Shown one piece after another: positions 9,369-18,115 of a stretch of DNA of 64,000 nucleotides. A model generated the notes under the pieces. That model saw only the letters and a program-made list of their open reading frames with translations. It searched no databases and had not been told where the DNA came from. The position numbers and the translations under genes are program-made. Source of the stretch: an uncultured Johnsonella sp. (GTDB taxonomy: Bacteria; Bacillota; Clostridia; Lachnospirales; Lachnospiraceae); assembly GCA_900766185.1 (NCBI GenBank), contig CAAFUL010000125.1, positions 6,634 to 70,633 on the forward strand. The letters are read 5' to 3'. The first letter of the stretch is position 1, and each line of letters starts with the position of its first letter.

Positions 9369-10585
9369 AAACATATAATAAATTAATTCTTATACTTTTT
9401 GCAGCATTAATATTAACTCTTCCTATATGTTTATTATTTCCAACAAGAAGTAATAAGGTACTTAAGGTTGCGGGATTCTACGAGAGTCCTTTTTCATCTG
9501 ATGCAGGTTTTTTGCTTGAAGCTTTAGTTAAAGAATACAAAACACGATATCCCAAAGAAAGTATTGAGTTTCATCAAGAGGTAACTATAGATGAGTATAA
9601 TGAGTGGATAAGTGCCGCAATTCTTAGGGGAAAAGAACCGGATGTTTTTTTTATGACCTCACAACTTTATAGTGAACTTTATGACAAAGGTATAATGAAA
9701 GAAATTGTTGTTGTCAAAGAGCTTGAAAGCTTTTGTAATGAGAAAAAAATAGATGCACAATTTGTTAAACATGCGGGGTATGGTGAAGAAATTTATGCAA
9801 TACCGGTGGCAGCGGATTTTACTTTGATGGCAGTAAATAAAAGTTTACTCAGAGGTTACGGAATTGACAAAGTAAATGATGCATGGGCATGGAGTGATTA
9901 TCAAAGGATGTGCAGAGTGATTAATAAAGATAATTCAAAGTACGGATTCGACTGGGAGGACGCCGTTTATTCAAATGGAGGTAAAGTTGTAGACTATTTG
10001 GGAAGAGAAGATTACTTGAATTCATTGAATGTCTTAAATGCAATAAATTTTGTATACAGACTAAATGGAGGCACATCAACAAAGGTAGCACCGAGAGATT
10101 TTAGGGGAGGGAAATTAGTATTTGAAAAGCTTAATGCCACAGAGTGTATAAATATGAACTTTCCTGCGGATGAGGTGGATTTTTTGGCAATGCCGGCAGG
10201 ACCCAAAGGAGGTAATATATCAAAGGCGGAGTGTGTATATGTTTGTATCGGAAGGCACTCTAATAATGTGGAGAAAGCAAAAAGATTCATTGATATAGTA
10301 CTTTCAAGTAAAATTCAATCTGAAATTGTAAATTCCGGCTATGCAATGCCGGTAACCAAACTTTCAAATGACCTTATTTCGGATGAAACAGTAAGGAAAC
10401 TGTGTATACTTTCCGATAAAGTTTTGCCAAGTGCCTTTATAGTGCACAGGTTCAGAGACGATAAGTATATATTCGATATAATTGATAAGCGAATAGAAGA
10501 TGCCATAAAAAGCGGAGTTAAACTGGATAATGCTTTATCAGAGTTACACATAGAAATATCTGATTTTTTAAGTAAAAGAAGGTAA
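9365..10585 (+). CDS. Family-1 extracellular solute-binding protein, membrane-anchored
   Basis: 406 residues with an N-terminal hydrophobic segment (about 5-27) and no clear lipobox, followed by a family-1 solute-binding fold (a long open module with KEPDVFFMTSQLYSELYDKG and YAIPVAADFTLMAVNK). The start is ATG 9365, which overlaps the regulator stop as ATGA; an upstream in-frame ATG at 9338 lies inside the regulator gene and has no ribosome binding site. It is the fourth gene of the sensing operon. No family-1 permeases are adjacent, so it may be another sensory protein or serve permeases encoded elsewhere. Confidence 0.78.
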   Translation: MKTYNKLILILFAALILTLPICLLFPTRSNKVLKVAGFYESPFSSDAGFLLEALVKEYKTRYPKESIEFHQEVTIDEYNEWISAAILRGKEPDVFFMTSQLYSELYDKGIMKEIVVVKELESFCNEKKIDAQFVKHAGYGEEIYAIPVAADFTLMAVNKSLLRGYGIDKVNDAWAWSDYQRMCRVINKDNSKYGFDWEDAVYSNGGKVVDYLGREDYLNSLNVLNAINFVYRLNGGTSTKVAPRDFRGGKLVFEKLNATECINMNFPADEVDFLAMPAGPKGGNISKAECVYVCIGRHSNNVEKAKRFIDIVLSSKIQSEIVNSGYAMPVTKLSNDLISDETVRKLCILSDKVLPSAFIVHRFRDDKYIFDIIDKRIEDAIKSGVKLDNALSELHIEISDFLSKRR

Positions 10586-10599
10586 ATATAAAATTAAAA

Positions 10600-10637
10600 A
10601 AGAAAGCGAAGGTATTGTAGACTTTCGCTTTTTTTTT
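10600..10637 (+). terminator. Intrinsic terminator after the sensing operon
   Basis: Stem AAGCGAA / TTCGCTT with a loop of about ten bases followed by a run of nine T. It sits 15 bases after the solute-binding gene, so the ABC transporter downstream needs its own promoter. Confidence 0.85.
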
Positions 10638-10748
10638 ATCGCAGGGGCGGTGTAAGGAAATCATCGCTTTGCAGCGAACACCGCCCCGCGAACGAGTAGG
10701 TGGCTAAAGCTTTCCTACGCGATTTGCAGTGGAGGTGTAAGGAAACGA
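10634..10748. repeat. Small palindromic repeat attached to a terminator, copy 1
   Basis: It begins in the terminator T-run (TTTTATCGCAG). It contains a 10-bp perfect inverted repeat GGGGCGGTGT (10644-10653) / ACACCGCCCC (10678-10687) with a smaller CGC/GCG hairpin inside, then a second hairpin GTAGG / CCTAC at 10696-10718, and ends with another copy of the lead motif (GGTGTAAGGAAA). It is GC-rich compared with its surroundings. A diverged copy lies at 18111-18225, also starting in a terminator T-run. Confidence 0.7.
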
Positions 10749-10898
10749 TTATATATTTATTAAAGTCTGTTAACACGGTAGTAATAAGGTAAGATATCAA
10801 CTATGGACTAAAAATATGACAAATGTAATAAAAAAACAATGACTCTTATCAGGTGTATTTTTATGAGATTTATTTTAAATTATAGTTATATTCAATAG
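10749..10898. other. Intergenic region before the sugar ABC transporter
   Basis: AT-rich DNA between the repeat and the ATPase gene. It should carry the transporter promoter and the regulator's site, but I see no convincing -35/-10 pair or dyad, so none is called. Confidence 0.4.
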
Positions 10899-10946
10899 AA
10901 AGGTGGAACTGATATGTCCGAGAAAAAAGGTGGAACAGATGTGTCC
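10899..10946 (+). repeat. In-frame tandem duplication of the translation start region
   Basis: Two copies of AAAGGTGGAAC-[AT]-GAT-[AG]-TGTCC at 10899-10919 and 10926-10946, 27 bases apart. Each carries a ribosome binding site (AGGTGG) and a start codon (ATG at 10914, GTG at 10941) in the same frame. The ATPase could therefore begin at either site, with a nine-residue difference. Confidence 0.8.
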
Positions 10947-12437
10947 AAAAGAGTAATTCTTGAGATGAAGGATATAGACAAAAAGTTCCCTGGAGTACAT
11001 GCATTAAAAAAGTGTAACTTTGAGCTTAGAGAAGGGGAGGTACATGCTCTGGTAGGAGAGAACGGAGCGGGCAAGTCGACTCTTGTAAAGGTAATGACAG
11101 GTATTTACAATGATTATACCGGTTCATACAAGCTATTCGGCAAAGATGTTCACTTTAATGATGTTTCAGACGCACAGCAAGCAGGAATATCAATAGTACA
11201 TCAGGAACTTAACATGATGAATGACCTTACTGTTGCTCAAAATGTGTTTATCGGAAGGGAGAGTAAGGGGTTCTTTTGCTCAGACAAAACGATAAATAAG
11301 AAGTGCGAGGTACTTATCAAAGATTTTGGAATTGATGTTAAGCCGACTGATCTGTTAAAGAATTTGAGTGTTGCCAAAGCACAGATGGTTGAAATAGCAA
11401 GGGCAATGTCATTTGAATCTACAAAAGTGCTTATAATGGATGAGCCTACAGCATCTTTATCCGAGGCGGAATGTCTTGAGCTTTTTGAAAAGATAGAAAA
11501 GCTTAAGGCAAACGGGGTGGCAATAGTATTCATTTCACATAGATTGGGTGAGATAAAAAGGATTGCAGATAGAGTAAGTGTTATGCGAGATGGTGAATAT
11601 ATAGATACCAAATATGTTGCCGATTGTGAGATAAAAGATATTATCAGAATGATGGTGGGACGAGAGATATTAGAGGAGCCTAAGCAAAAGAGCAATGTAG
11701 CGAAGGATGCACCTGTAATACTTGAAGCAAGGAACTTAAAATCATCCAAGGTAAAGGATGTATCATTTAAGTTAAAAAAAGGAGAGATACTCGGCTTTGC
11801 GGGTTTAGTCGGAGCGGGAAGAACCGAGACTATGAGGCTGCTTTGCGGAGCGGATGAGAAGGAATCGGGCGAGGTATTCATAAAAGGAAAAAAAGTAAAC
11901 ATAGCGCATACAAGTGATGCCATAAATAACAAAATAGGGTATCTTTCGGAAGACAGAAAAAGATACGGGCTTGTACTTGGACTGAATATAACGGATAATA
12001 CTGTACTTTCTTCATACGATAAGGTTACTACAGGAGGGATATTTGTAGATGAAAGAAAGTCAAAAAATGTAAGTGAGGATTATGTAAAGAAGTTAAAAAC
12101 CAAGACACCCGGTGTAGGTCAGCTTGTTAAGAACCTTTCAGGAGGAAATCAACAAAAAGTCGTAATTGCAAAATGGATATTCAGGGATGTAGATGTCCTG
12201 ATATTTGATGAACCTACCAGAGGTATCGATATAGGTGCAAGAGCGGAAATCTATAATTTGATGGATGAACTTGTAAAAGAAGGAAAATCTATAATTATGA
12301 TTTCATCAGACTTGACCGAAGTACTGAAGATGAGTGATAGAATCGTGGTTATGTGTGAGGGAAGGGTTACCGGTGAGATAGATATAGAAGAGGCAAATCA
12401 GGAATCTATTATGACATTTGCTACAAAGCATGGATAA
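10914..12437 (+). CDS. Sugar ABC transporter ATP-binding protein, RbsA/MglA type
   Basis: 507 residues with two ABC ATPase halves, the form used by ribose, galactose and xylose importers. The first half has Walker A GENGAGKST and signature-like LSVAKAQ. The second half has the degenerate Walker A GLVGAGRTE and signature LSGGNQQK. It energises uptake through the permease encoded 12 bases downstream. The start is duplicated: ATG at 10914 and GTG at 10941 each have their own ribosome binding site. It is the first gene of a three-gene transporter operon, probably controlled by the two-component system upstream. Sequence alone does not tell which sugar. Confidence 0.9.
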   Translation: MSEKKGGTDVSKRVILEMKDIDKKFPGVHALKKCNFELREGEVHALVGENGAGKSTLVKVMTGIYNDYTGSYKLFGKDVHFNDVSDAQQAGISIVHQELNMMNDLTVAQNVFIGRESKGFFCSDKTINKKCEVLIKDFGIDVKPTDLLKNLSVAKAQMVEIARAMSFESTKVLIMDEPTASLSEAECLELFEKIEKLKANGVAIVFISHRLGEIKRIADRVSVMRDGEYIDTKYVADCEIKDIIRMMVGREILEEPKQKSNVAKDAPVILEARNLKSSKVKDVSFKLKKGEILGFAGLVGAGRTETMRLLCGADEKESGEVFIKGKKVNIAHTSDAINNKIGYLSEDRKRYGLVLGLNITDNTVLSSYDKVTTGGIFVDERKSKNVSEDYVKKLKTKTPGVGQLVKNLSGGNQQKVVIAKWIFRDVDVLIFDEPTRGIDIGARAEIYNLMDELVKEGKSIIMISSDLTEVLKMSDRIVVMCEGRVTGEIDIEEANQESIMTFATKHG

Positions 12438-12449
12438 GGAGCGTAGATT

Positions 12450-13427
12450 ATGAGTTTTAAGGATATCAAAAGTTATTTACTTGGTCCGGGGCTGCAAAAG
12501 CTCATTGCTGTCGGAAGTTTGGTTGTGTTATACATATTCTTTGCAATATTCGGAACGCACTTTTTAAGCTCCGATACATTGGTAAGCATACTGGACTCAT
12601 CTTATTATATCGGATTTATAGCTATAGGTATGACTTTTGTTATAATTACCGGAGGCATTGATCTTTCCTGCGGTACGGTAATGGTAGGAAGTGCATTGAT
12701 AGGAGGTGTTGCATACAATGTATGGCATATTCATATCGTAGCCACACTTTTAATAGTACTTCTAAGTGCAACTGCATTCGGACTTTGCAACGGACTTTTA
12801 GTAGGAAAGCTTCATCTTCCGCCATTTATAGCAACTTTGGGTATGCAGTTTATCTCACTTGGTATATGTTCTGTAGTGGCAAAAGTTCAGACCCAGACTT
12901 ATCCGAGCCTAAACAGCCCTGACGGTTGGTTTAAGCAGGCGGTTTATAAGGTTAACGGATTTCCGATAGGAATTGTATGGCTTATAGTATTCTTTTGTAT
13001 AGGGTGGGTACTGCTTAATAAAACAGTACTTGGAAGATATACCTATGCTATAGGAAGCAATGAGGAGGCTGTTGAACTTTCAGGAATAAAGACGGATAAT
13101 TGGAAGATACTTGTTTATGTTGTAAACGGTGTATTTGCAGGTTTTGCAGGAATTATATATGCGGCAACTTTTAGTACCATCACACCGCAGACCGGAAACG
13201 GTCAGGAAATGTATGCCATAGCAGCTTGTGTAATCGGAGGCACATCACTTTCAGGCGGAATCGGCTCACTGTCAGGTACGATTATCGGAGTATTTGTTAT
13301 TTCTGTCTTAAAGGCGGGGCTTTTGTCAATGGGGCTTCCGGTGCAATGGCAAAATGTTTTGATAGGTCTTGTAGTATTGCTTGCGGTACTTGTGGATGTA
13401 ATCAGAATGAAGAAGATTAAAAAGTAG
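12450..13427 (+). CDS. Sugar ABC transporter permease, RbsC/MglC type
   Basis: 325 residues with about eight to ten membrane segments of the BPD_transp_2 family. Hallmarks are the early IGMTFVIITGGIDLSCGT motif and the late GGTSLSGGIGSLSGTIIG motif. It follows the ATPase gene after 12 bases with its own AAGGAG site. In this family one permease type forms a homodimer with the double ATPase. The substrate is most likely a monosaccharide such as ribose, galactose or xylose. Confidence 0.9.
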   Translation: MSFKDIKSYLLGPGLQKLIAVGSLVVLYIFFAIFGTHFLSSDTLVSILDSSYYIGFIAIGMTFVIITGGIDLSCGTVMVGSALIGGVAYNVWHIHIVATLLIVLLSATAFGLCNGLLVGKLHLPPFIATLGMQFISLGICSVVAKVQTQTYPSLNSPDGWFKQAVYKVNGFPIGIVWLIVFFCIGWVLLNKTVLGRYTYAIGSNEEAVELSGIKTDNWKILVYVVNGVFAGFAGIIYAATFSTITPQTGNGQEMYAIAACVIGGTSLSGGIGSLSGTIIGVFVISVLKAGLLSMGLPVQWQNVLIGLVVLLAVLVDVIRMKKIKK

Positions 13428-13535
13428 AAAGTAAATAGGTACTTTAGGTTAAAAGTTTACAATTATTTATTAAAGAAATTGAGTTTTTAACCGGTATTTT
13501 CAAAATATATTTTAAGTGAAGGGAAGGAAAAGTAT

Positions 13536-14708
13536 ATGAAGAAAAAAGTTATTTTAAGTGTTGTAGCCGCTATGCTTACAATGGGTGTGCTTGCAGGTTG
13601 CAGATCTCAGGAGTCATTAAATGCCGATGGGCAGACCACAGCGGCAAGCAGCGCTCAAACACAGGCGGCAGGTTCTGAAGGAGATCAAAGTACTGCTACA
13701 GGCGGAAATAAAAAGATAGTAGTTATTTCAAAGAGTTACAACAACCAATTTTATCAGGCGGCTTTTAAGGGAGCTTTTGATGCCGCAGCCGCATATGGAG
13801 TAGAAGTTACTACAAACGGACCGGATGCGGAAAGCAATGTATCGCAGCAGGTTGAGCAGGTTGCAGCAGCTATAAATCAAAAACCGGACGCAATAGTACT
13901 TGCGGCATGTGACCCGAGCTCTCTTGAAGAAACTTTGACAAAAGCAAAGGGCGCAGGGATCCCTGTTATAGGATTCGATTCGGGAATACCGGGAGATACA
14001 ACCGGTGCGGTAGTGGCAACCGCAGCTACGGACAATCAAAAAGCCGGAGCAAATGTGGCAAGCAATCTTGCTGAGGATAAAGGATTTTTGGAGGCGGTTA
14101 AAAAGGGAACAGAGGATAAACCTGTTGTTATAGGAATTTTAGCACAGGATGCCACCTCAGGTTCAATTAAGCTGAGGGTTGACGGTTTTATTGAAGAGTT
14201 AAAGTCAAAGCTTGAAAAAGTTGACGGCATGGCAGGAGCGGTAGATGTATCAGGTCAGGCTGTTTGGACAATACCGAGTACCAACAAGGCAAAGATTAAA
14301 ATCGTTGTAACAGTTCCTCCTTCAACAAGTGCCGGTGATATACAGTCAGCTGCAAATACTATATTCTCAACAGATAATTTAGTTGCGGTATTTGCTGCCA
14401 ATCAGGATGCGGTAAACGGAGTTATCTCAGCAACAAACGATGCAACCGACCTTGATAAGACAAGCGGAAAGTACAAGGATATCTATGTAGTGGGATTTGA
14501 TGCCGGAAAGACACAAAAAGAAGCTATAAAGAACGGTCAATTTTTCGGTTCTGTAACACAAGATCCTTATCAGATGGGATATCATGCCGTTGAGCTTGCG
14601 ATAAAGGCGGCAAACGGTGAGACAGTTGCAGATGTTGATACCGGTTCAAAGTGGTATAATTCAGAAAATATGGATAGTGAAGATATATCAATCTTGCTTT
14701 ATGACTAA
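13536..14708 (+). CDS. Sugar-binding lipoprotein of the ABC transporter, RbsB type
   Basis: 390 residues. Signal peptide with lipobox VLAGC (Cys near residue 22), a Gln/Ser/Ala-rich linker, then a ribose/galactose-type binding fold (IVVISKSYNNQFYQAAFKGA, QKPDAIVLAACDPSSL, GIPVIGFDSGI). It is lipid-anchored outside the membrane and delivers substrate to the permease. A 108-base gap separates it from the permease gene, and a terminator follows. Such last-gene placement with a gap is common, since binding protein is needed in excess. Confidence 0.88.
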   Translation: MKKKVILSVVAAMLTMGVLAGCRSQESLNADGQTTAASSAQTQAAGSEGDQSTATGGNKKIVVISKSYNNQFYQAAFKGAFDAAAAYGVEVTTNGPDAESNVSQQVEQVAAAINQKPDAIVLAACDPSSLEETLTKAKGAGIPVIGFDSGIPGDTTGAVVATAATDNQKAGANVASNLAEDKGFLEAVKKGTEDKPVVIGILAQDATSGSIKLRVDGFIEELKSKLEKVDGMAGAVDVSGQAVWTIPSTNKAKIKIVVTVPPSTSAGDIQSAANTIFSTDNLVAVFAANQDAVNGVISATNDATDLDKTSGKYKDIYVVGFDAGKTQKEAIKNGQFFGSVTQDPYQMGYHAVELAIKAANGETVADVDTGSKWYNSENMDSEDISILLYD

Positions 14709-14771
14709 TTGCATTTAGATAAAAAGTATAAATAAAACATATTCGTCTTTGTTACAAGAAAGTAGGCTTTT

Positions 14772-14808
14772 TAAGCGTAGCGGTTTATTGACTGCTGCGC
14801 TTTTTTTA
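14772..14808 (+). terminator. Intrinsic terminator after the sugar ABC operon
   Basis: Stem AAGCGTAGC / GCTGCGCTT (9 bp with one G-T pair) followed by TTTTTTT. Confidence 0.85.
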
Positions 14809-15272
14809 TAAAAGCATCTGTTATGGTAAGAAAACAACTAAATCACCTGTTATGCGGAGACTTGAAAATTCTCTTATTTGAACTTGACCCACCGGCATAA
14901 AGGTAGTATCCTTATTACTATAAGATTTCCTAAGGTTTGTTGCCTGATTATCTTTGACAAAAAGCTGATGAATTTGGCATAAGGAGTCTTAAAAAATGTC
15001 CTTTCTTGGAACATATTTGATTATTTAAGAGCGCATATAGAAAGACAGACTACTGTAATTGATATGTACCTTCCTTACTACATGTCCGGTAAAGAGGGTA
15101 CATATCAATTTTATGTAGGCGTTTTTTAATGTTGATAGCTTAAAAAACAAAGTAGTTATAAATTTTTCTTTTCCATGAGTGATTAAAATTATTGATGTTG
15201 ATATCTATATTTTAGTACTTGTGCAGAGAAAATTTATATAGATTAAAAAAGAAGCTCCTAAAAAGGGGTTTC
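14809..15272. other. Gene-free region with possible gene debris
   Basis: No complete gene is visible. Two short open frames read like protein fragments but lack starts: minus strand 14821-14988 (56 codons) and plus strand 14983-15129 (48 codons including the stop, with RAHIERQTTVIDMYLPYY). They could be chance or remnants of a decayed gene. The region lies between a terminator and a mobile-element-like hairpin, a likely site of past insertions. Confidence 0.3.
15057..15110. repeat. Perfect 14-bp inverted repeat
   Basis: AATTGATATGTACC (15057-15070) and its exact complement (15097-15110) with a 26-base loop, followed by TTTTAT on the plus strand. It could be a weak terminator or a palindromic remnant; there is no intact gene directly upstream. 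Confidence 0.6.
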
Positions 15273-15367
15273 GGGACTGTCGCATTTTAAGATTTTGCAC
15301 AAGTTATAGTGACATCCTGCTGTAATGTTACTTATCCTGTGCTTGATTTATATTTTGAAACAGTCCC
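15273..15367. mobile_element. MITE-like hairpin element, copy 1
   Basis: 95 bases bounded by GGGACTGT and ACAGTCCC, with an inner hairpin (AGTGACAT / ATGTTACT). The left end (GGGACTGTCGCATTTTAAGA) nearly matches that of the element at 29799-29890 (GGGCTGTTGCATTTTAAGA). Similar length, related ends and no coding capacity suggest a non-autonomous element mobilised by a DDE transposase encoded elsewhere. No target duplication is obvious. It ends 30 bases before the start of the beta-helix protein gene, so it probably forms part of that gene's leader. Confidence 0.6.
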
Positions 15368-15396
15368 ATTATTAATATCAAAAAGGAGGGATGCAA

Positions 15397-17979
15397 TTGA
15401 AAAAGAAAAGGTCCTTGTACCTTATGTCGATGCTGGTTTGTTTTCTGTGTATCTTTTCAAAGAGGGCGGCAGCATCCACAGGAGTTTATGTTCCGGACCC
15501 TGTGACCGGATTCGTGGCAAATGTACAGGATGCAGCCTACGGCGCAACCGGAGATGGTGTAAGCGATGATACGGCAGCGATACAAAGAGCTATTGATGCA
15601 GTTTCTGCAGCAGGTGGAGGAATCGTAGATATTCCGGCAGGTAACTATAGGATCAACACTATATATCAGACAGGACACAGTTATGAGAAAGCCGGACTGG
15701 TACTCAAAAGCAATATTATAGTACGAATAGCTAACGGCGCAGTACTTCAGGCGATTCCGAATGGGGAGAGATCCTATCAGATGTTCAGTATTACACATGT
15801 CGACAATGTCCATATTATAGGTGGTACACTGATTGGTGACAGAGATGAGCATATCGGAAATCTCGGACAGACCGGATATGGAGTGCGCATTACCGATGCC
15901 ACCAATGTGGTAATTGAGAATCTACATGCAAGTGAATTCTGGGGAGATGGTGTATTTTTAGGAGAGGACAGTAGAAATATCACTATCTACAGAGTTGTCT
16001 GCGATCATAATCGCCGTCAGGGAATGTCTATTGTAGGCGGTCAGAATGTCAAAATACTTGAATCGGAGTTTAAACGCTCTGATGGAACACCGCCAAAATC
16101 AGGAATTGATATCGAACCTGAGGGTGATTACCCTATTGTAAGAGATGTTGAAGTACGCAATTGTTTATTTTCGGGAAGCAGTACAGGCTTTGTGGTCAGC
16201 AATCAATATGCGAACAGTGTTGCGGAAAATATTATTTTTGCCGACAATACTGTCCGTGATAATAAAACCGCAGTCACTCTGGTCGGTATGAAGAATGGAG
16301 AGGTTACCGGCAATATCATTTATCATGATCAAAGCATCACAGAAAATGATACTCACTGGGGTATAAGGCTTCGTAACAATGGGCGTTACTCAACAAGAAA
16401 TGTAACAGTCAGAGATAATACTATATATGGTGCAAATATTGTTGACTCTACCGGAGAAAGCAGCAATATAATTCAGAATAACACCTTCAAGGCAGCTGTC
16501 TACATTCGTGGAATTGCTCATGCCGGTCGTACTCTAAGCGCCAAGGTATATGACGGCGATTACGGAGATCTCCATGTCCACAATGTTGTATGGGTTCCGG
16601 CGAATGCTATTTCTTCCTATCAGTGGTATGCTGACGGAACAGCTATTGCCGGTGCGACACAGTCAAGTTATATTCCGACAGCGGCTGATTCCGGGAAAGA
16701 AATTACAGTTAGGGTTCAGTATACGGATAAGGCGGGAAATGCGGAAGATGCTACAAGTCCTCCTACTCTGCCGGTAAATTATGCAAATAATGCACCGACA
16801 GATATCATACTCAATCCTCTGTTTATCTACAGCGATGAATATTTAGCGGAAGTGGGACTTCTAACTACGGTGGATTCTGATATCGGAGATGTGCACACAT
16901 ATACTGTCGATGATGAACGCTTTGAGATAGCCTATGATAATCTTTTGCGTTTAAAAGGTGAAAACTATATTCCATTTGGCTCTGTGAGTACGATAACTCT
17001 TCATGTAACGGCGACAGATGCACTTGGCGCTTCTGTAACGAAAGCTTTTACGATAGAAGTGACAAGACCAAAAAACCAGCCGCCGAAAAAAATCACACTT
17101 TCCAACAATACACTGACAGCAGGAAGACCCGGAGAAACAGTAGGTAAGCTTACGACTCTGGATCTTAATGTAGGAGATACACATAGTTACACAGTGAGTG
17201 ATGCTCGCTTTGAGGTCAGTGCCGAGGGGATGCTCAAGCTGAAAGCAGGTGTGAGTGTGGATGCTGCTAGGGAGCAAACTATCAGACTGCAGGTACAGGC
17301 AACGGATTCCGGAGGATGGGTTTGTACCGAAAACTTTACATTGCAAGTACAGGTAGGAACAGGGAGTCTCGGGACAGCAACACCTTCGAATTCGACACAG
17401 GGCGGTATAGCAACTCCGTCTACAGCAGATTCCGAAGGAAGTTTTAGAAGCTCGGGTGGTAGCGGTTCAGGAGCTTCTTCCCATAGTGACAGAAGCTTAG
17501 GAACGGTAAATAGAAAAGCTTCTTACAATCCGTATTCCTATGTTAATACCAATGGAAAAATCTATGATCATGGAAACTGGAAGCAGGTAGGATCCATATG
17601 GAAGCTTGAGGTCGATGGTTCACCTGCAAGATCCGCATGGGCATATCTTGCCGAAAAATGGTATCTCTTCAACGATAAGGGAGAGATGGTTACAGGCTGG
17701 GCTAATGTTGACGGAAACTGGTATTTTATGGACAGCTCAGGTAACATGCGCTATGGTTGGATGACAGACGAAAAGGGAGAATGGTATTATCTAAATCCTA
17801 TATCTGACGGTACTAGGGGAGTTATGCGCATCGGATGGCAGCAGATCGACAGCAAGTGGTATTATTTTAATCCTGTATCTGACGGTACTAAGGGAAAGAT
17901 GCTAAAGAGTCAGAGAACACCGGACGGCTATCTTCTTAAAGCAGACGGAAGCTGGGATGAGAGTGTTGCAAGGGAATAA
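15397..17979 (+). CDS. Secreted beta-helix protein with cadherin-like domains and cell-wall-binding repeats
   Basis: 860 residues. The start is TTG at 15397: the GGAGGG at 15385-15390 touches the ATG at 15391 but is correctly spaced from the TTG. Order of parts: signal peptide (about 1-28); right-handed beta-helix of the pectate-lyase-3 type (about 35-370, opening GATGDGVSDDTAAIQRAID); an Ig-like domain (about 372-460); two cadherin-like domains (about 465-560 and 565-655, each with an HxYTV motif); a Gly/Ser-rich linker; and aromatic choline-binding-like repeats (about 710-840, with WYYLNP, GWQQIDSKWYYFNP). The beta-helix suggests polysaccharide binding or cleavage at the cell surface. It is more GC-rich than its neighbours and bounded by repeats, suggesting acquisition by transfer. 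The substrate and catalytic residues are not identifiable. Confidence 0.82.
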   Translation: MKKKRSLYLMSMLVCFLCIFSKRAAASTGVYVPDPVTGFVANVQDAAYGATGDGVSDDTAAIQRAIDAVSAAGGGIVDIPAGNYRINTIYQTGHSYEKAGLVLKSNIIVRIANGAVLQAIPNGERSYQMFSITHVDNVHIIGGTLIGDRDEHIGNLGQTGYGVRITDATNVVIENLHASEFWGDGVFLGEDSRNITIYRVVCDHNRRQGMSIVGGQNVKILESEFKRSDGTPPKSGIDIEPEGDYPIVRDVEVRNCLFSGSSTGFVVSNQYANSVAENIIFADNTVRDNKTAVTLVGMKNGEVTGNIIYHDQSITENDTHWGIRLRNNGRYSTRNVTVRDNTIYGANIVDSTGESSNIIQNNTFKAAVYIRGIAHAGRTLSAKVYDGDYGDLHVHNVVWVPANAISSYQWYADGTAIAGATQSSYIPTAADSGKEITVRVQYTDKAGNAEDATSPPTLPVNYANNAPTDIILNPLFIYSDEYLAEVGLLTTVDSDIGDVHTYTVDDERFEIAYDNLLRLKGENYIPFGSVSTITLHVTATDALGASVTKAFTIEVTRPKNQPPKKITLSNNTLTAGRPGETVGKLTTLDLNVGDTHSYTVSDARFEVSAEGMLKLKAGVSVDAAREQTIRLQVQATDSGGWVCTENFTLQVQVGTGSLGTATPSNSTQGGIATPSTADSEGSFRSSGGSGSGASSHSDRSLGTVNRKASYNPYSYVNTNGKIYDHGNWKQVGSIWKLEVDGSPARSAWAYLAEKWYLFNDKGEMVTGWANVDGNWYFMDSSGNMRYGWMTDEKGEWYYLNPISDGTRGVMRIGWQQIDSKWYYFNPVSDGTKGKMLKSQRTPDGYLLKADGSWDESVARE

Positions 17980-18077
17980 GCTAAATTGCAAACTTACGAC
18001 CCATAGTCGTTCCTTTGGAAAAGACCTGAAAATCTATATTCAGATATGAAGAAAGAAGGGTATACACTCTTCCTTAC

Positions 18078-18115
18078 AAAAATGAGACAGATGAAAGAGT
18101 CTGTCTCATTTTTTA
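18078..18115 (+). terminator. Intrinsic terminator after the beta-helix gene
   Basis: Stem AAAATGAGACAGA / TCTGTCTCATTTT with a loop of about eight bases and a T-run. Confidence 0.88.

Noticed and set aside
11237..11932. 231-codon minus-strand frame inside the sugar ATPase gene
   Set aside because: It mirrors the codons of the ATPase gene; Ser/Phe-rich with no start signal.
15391..15396. ATG at 15391 as the start of the beta-helix protein
   Set aside because: The ribosome binding site touches this ATG with no spacing; the TTG at 15397 is correctly spaced and gives the normal basic lead of a signal peptide.
15457..15852. 131-codon minus-strand frame inside the beta-helix gene
   Set aside because: It has odd Cys/Tyr-rich composition, no ribosome binding site and lies wholly within a well-supported gene on the other strand.
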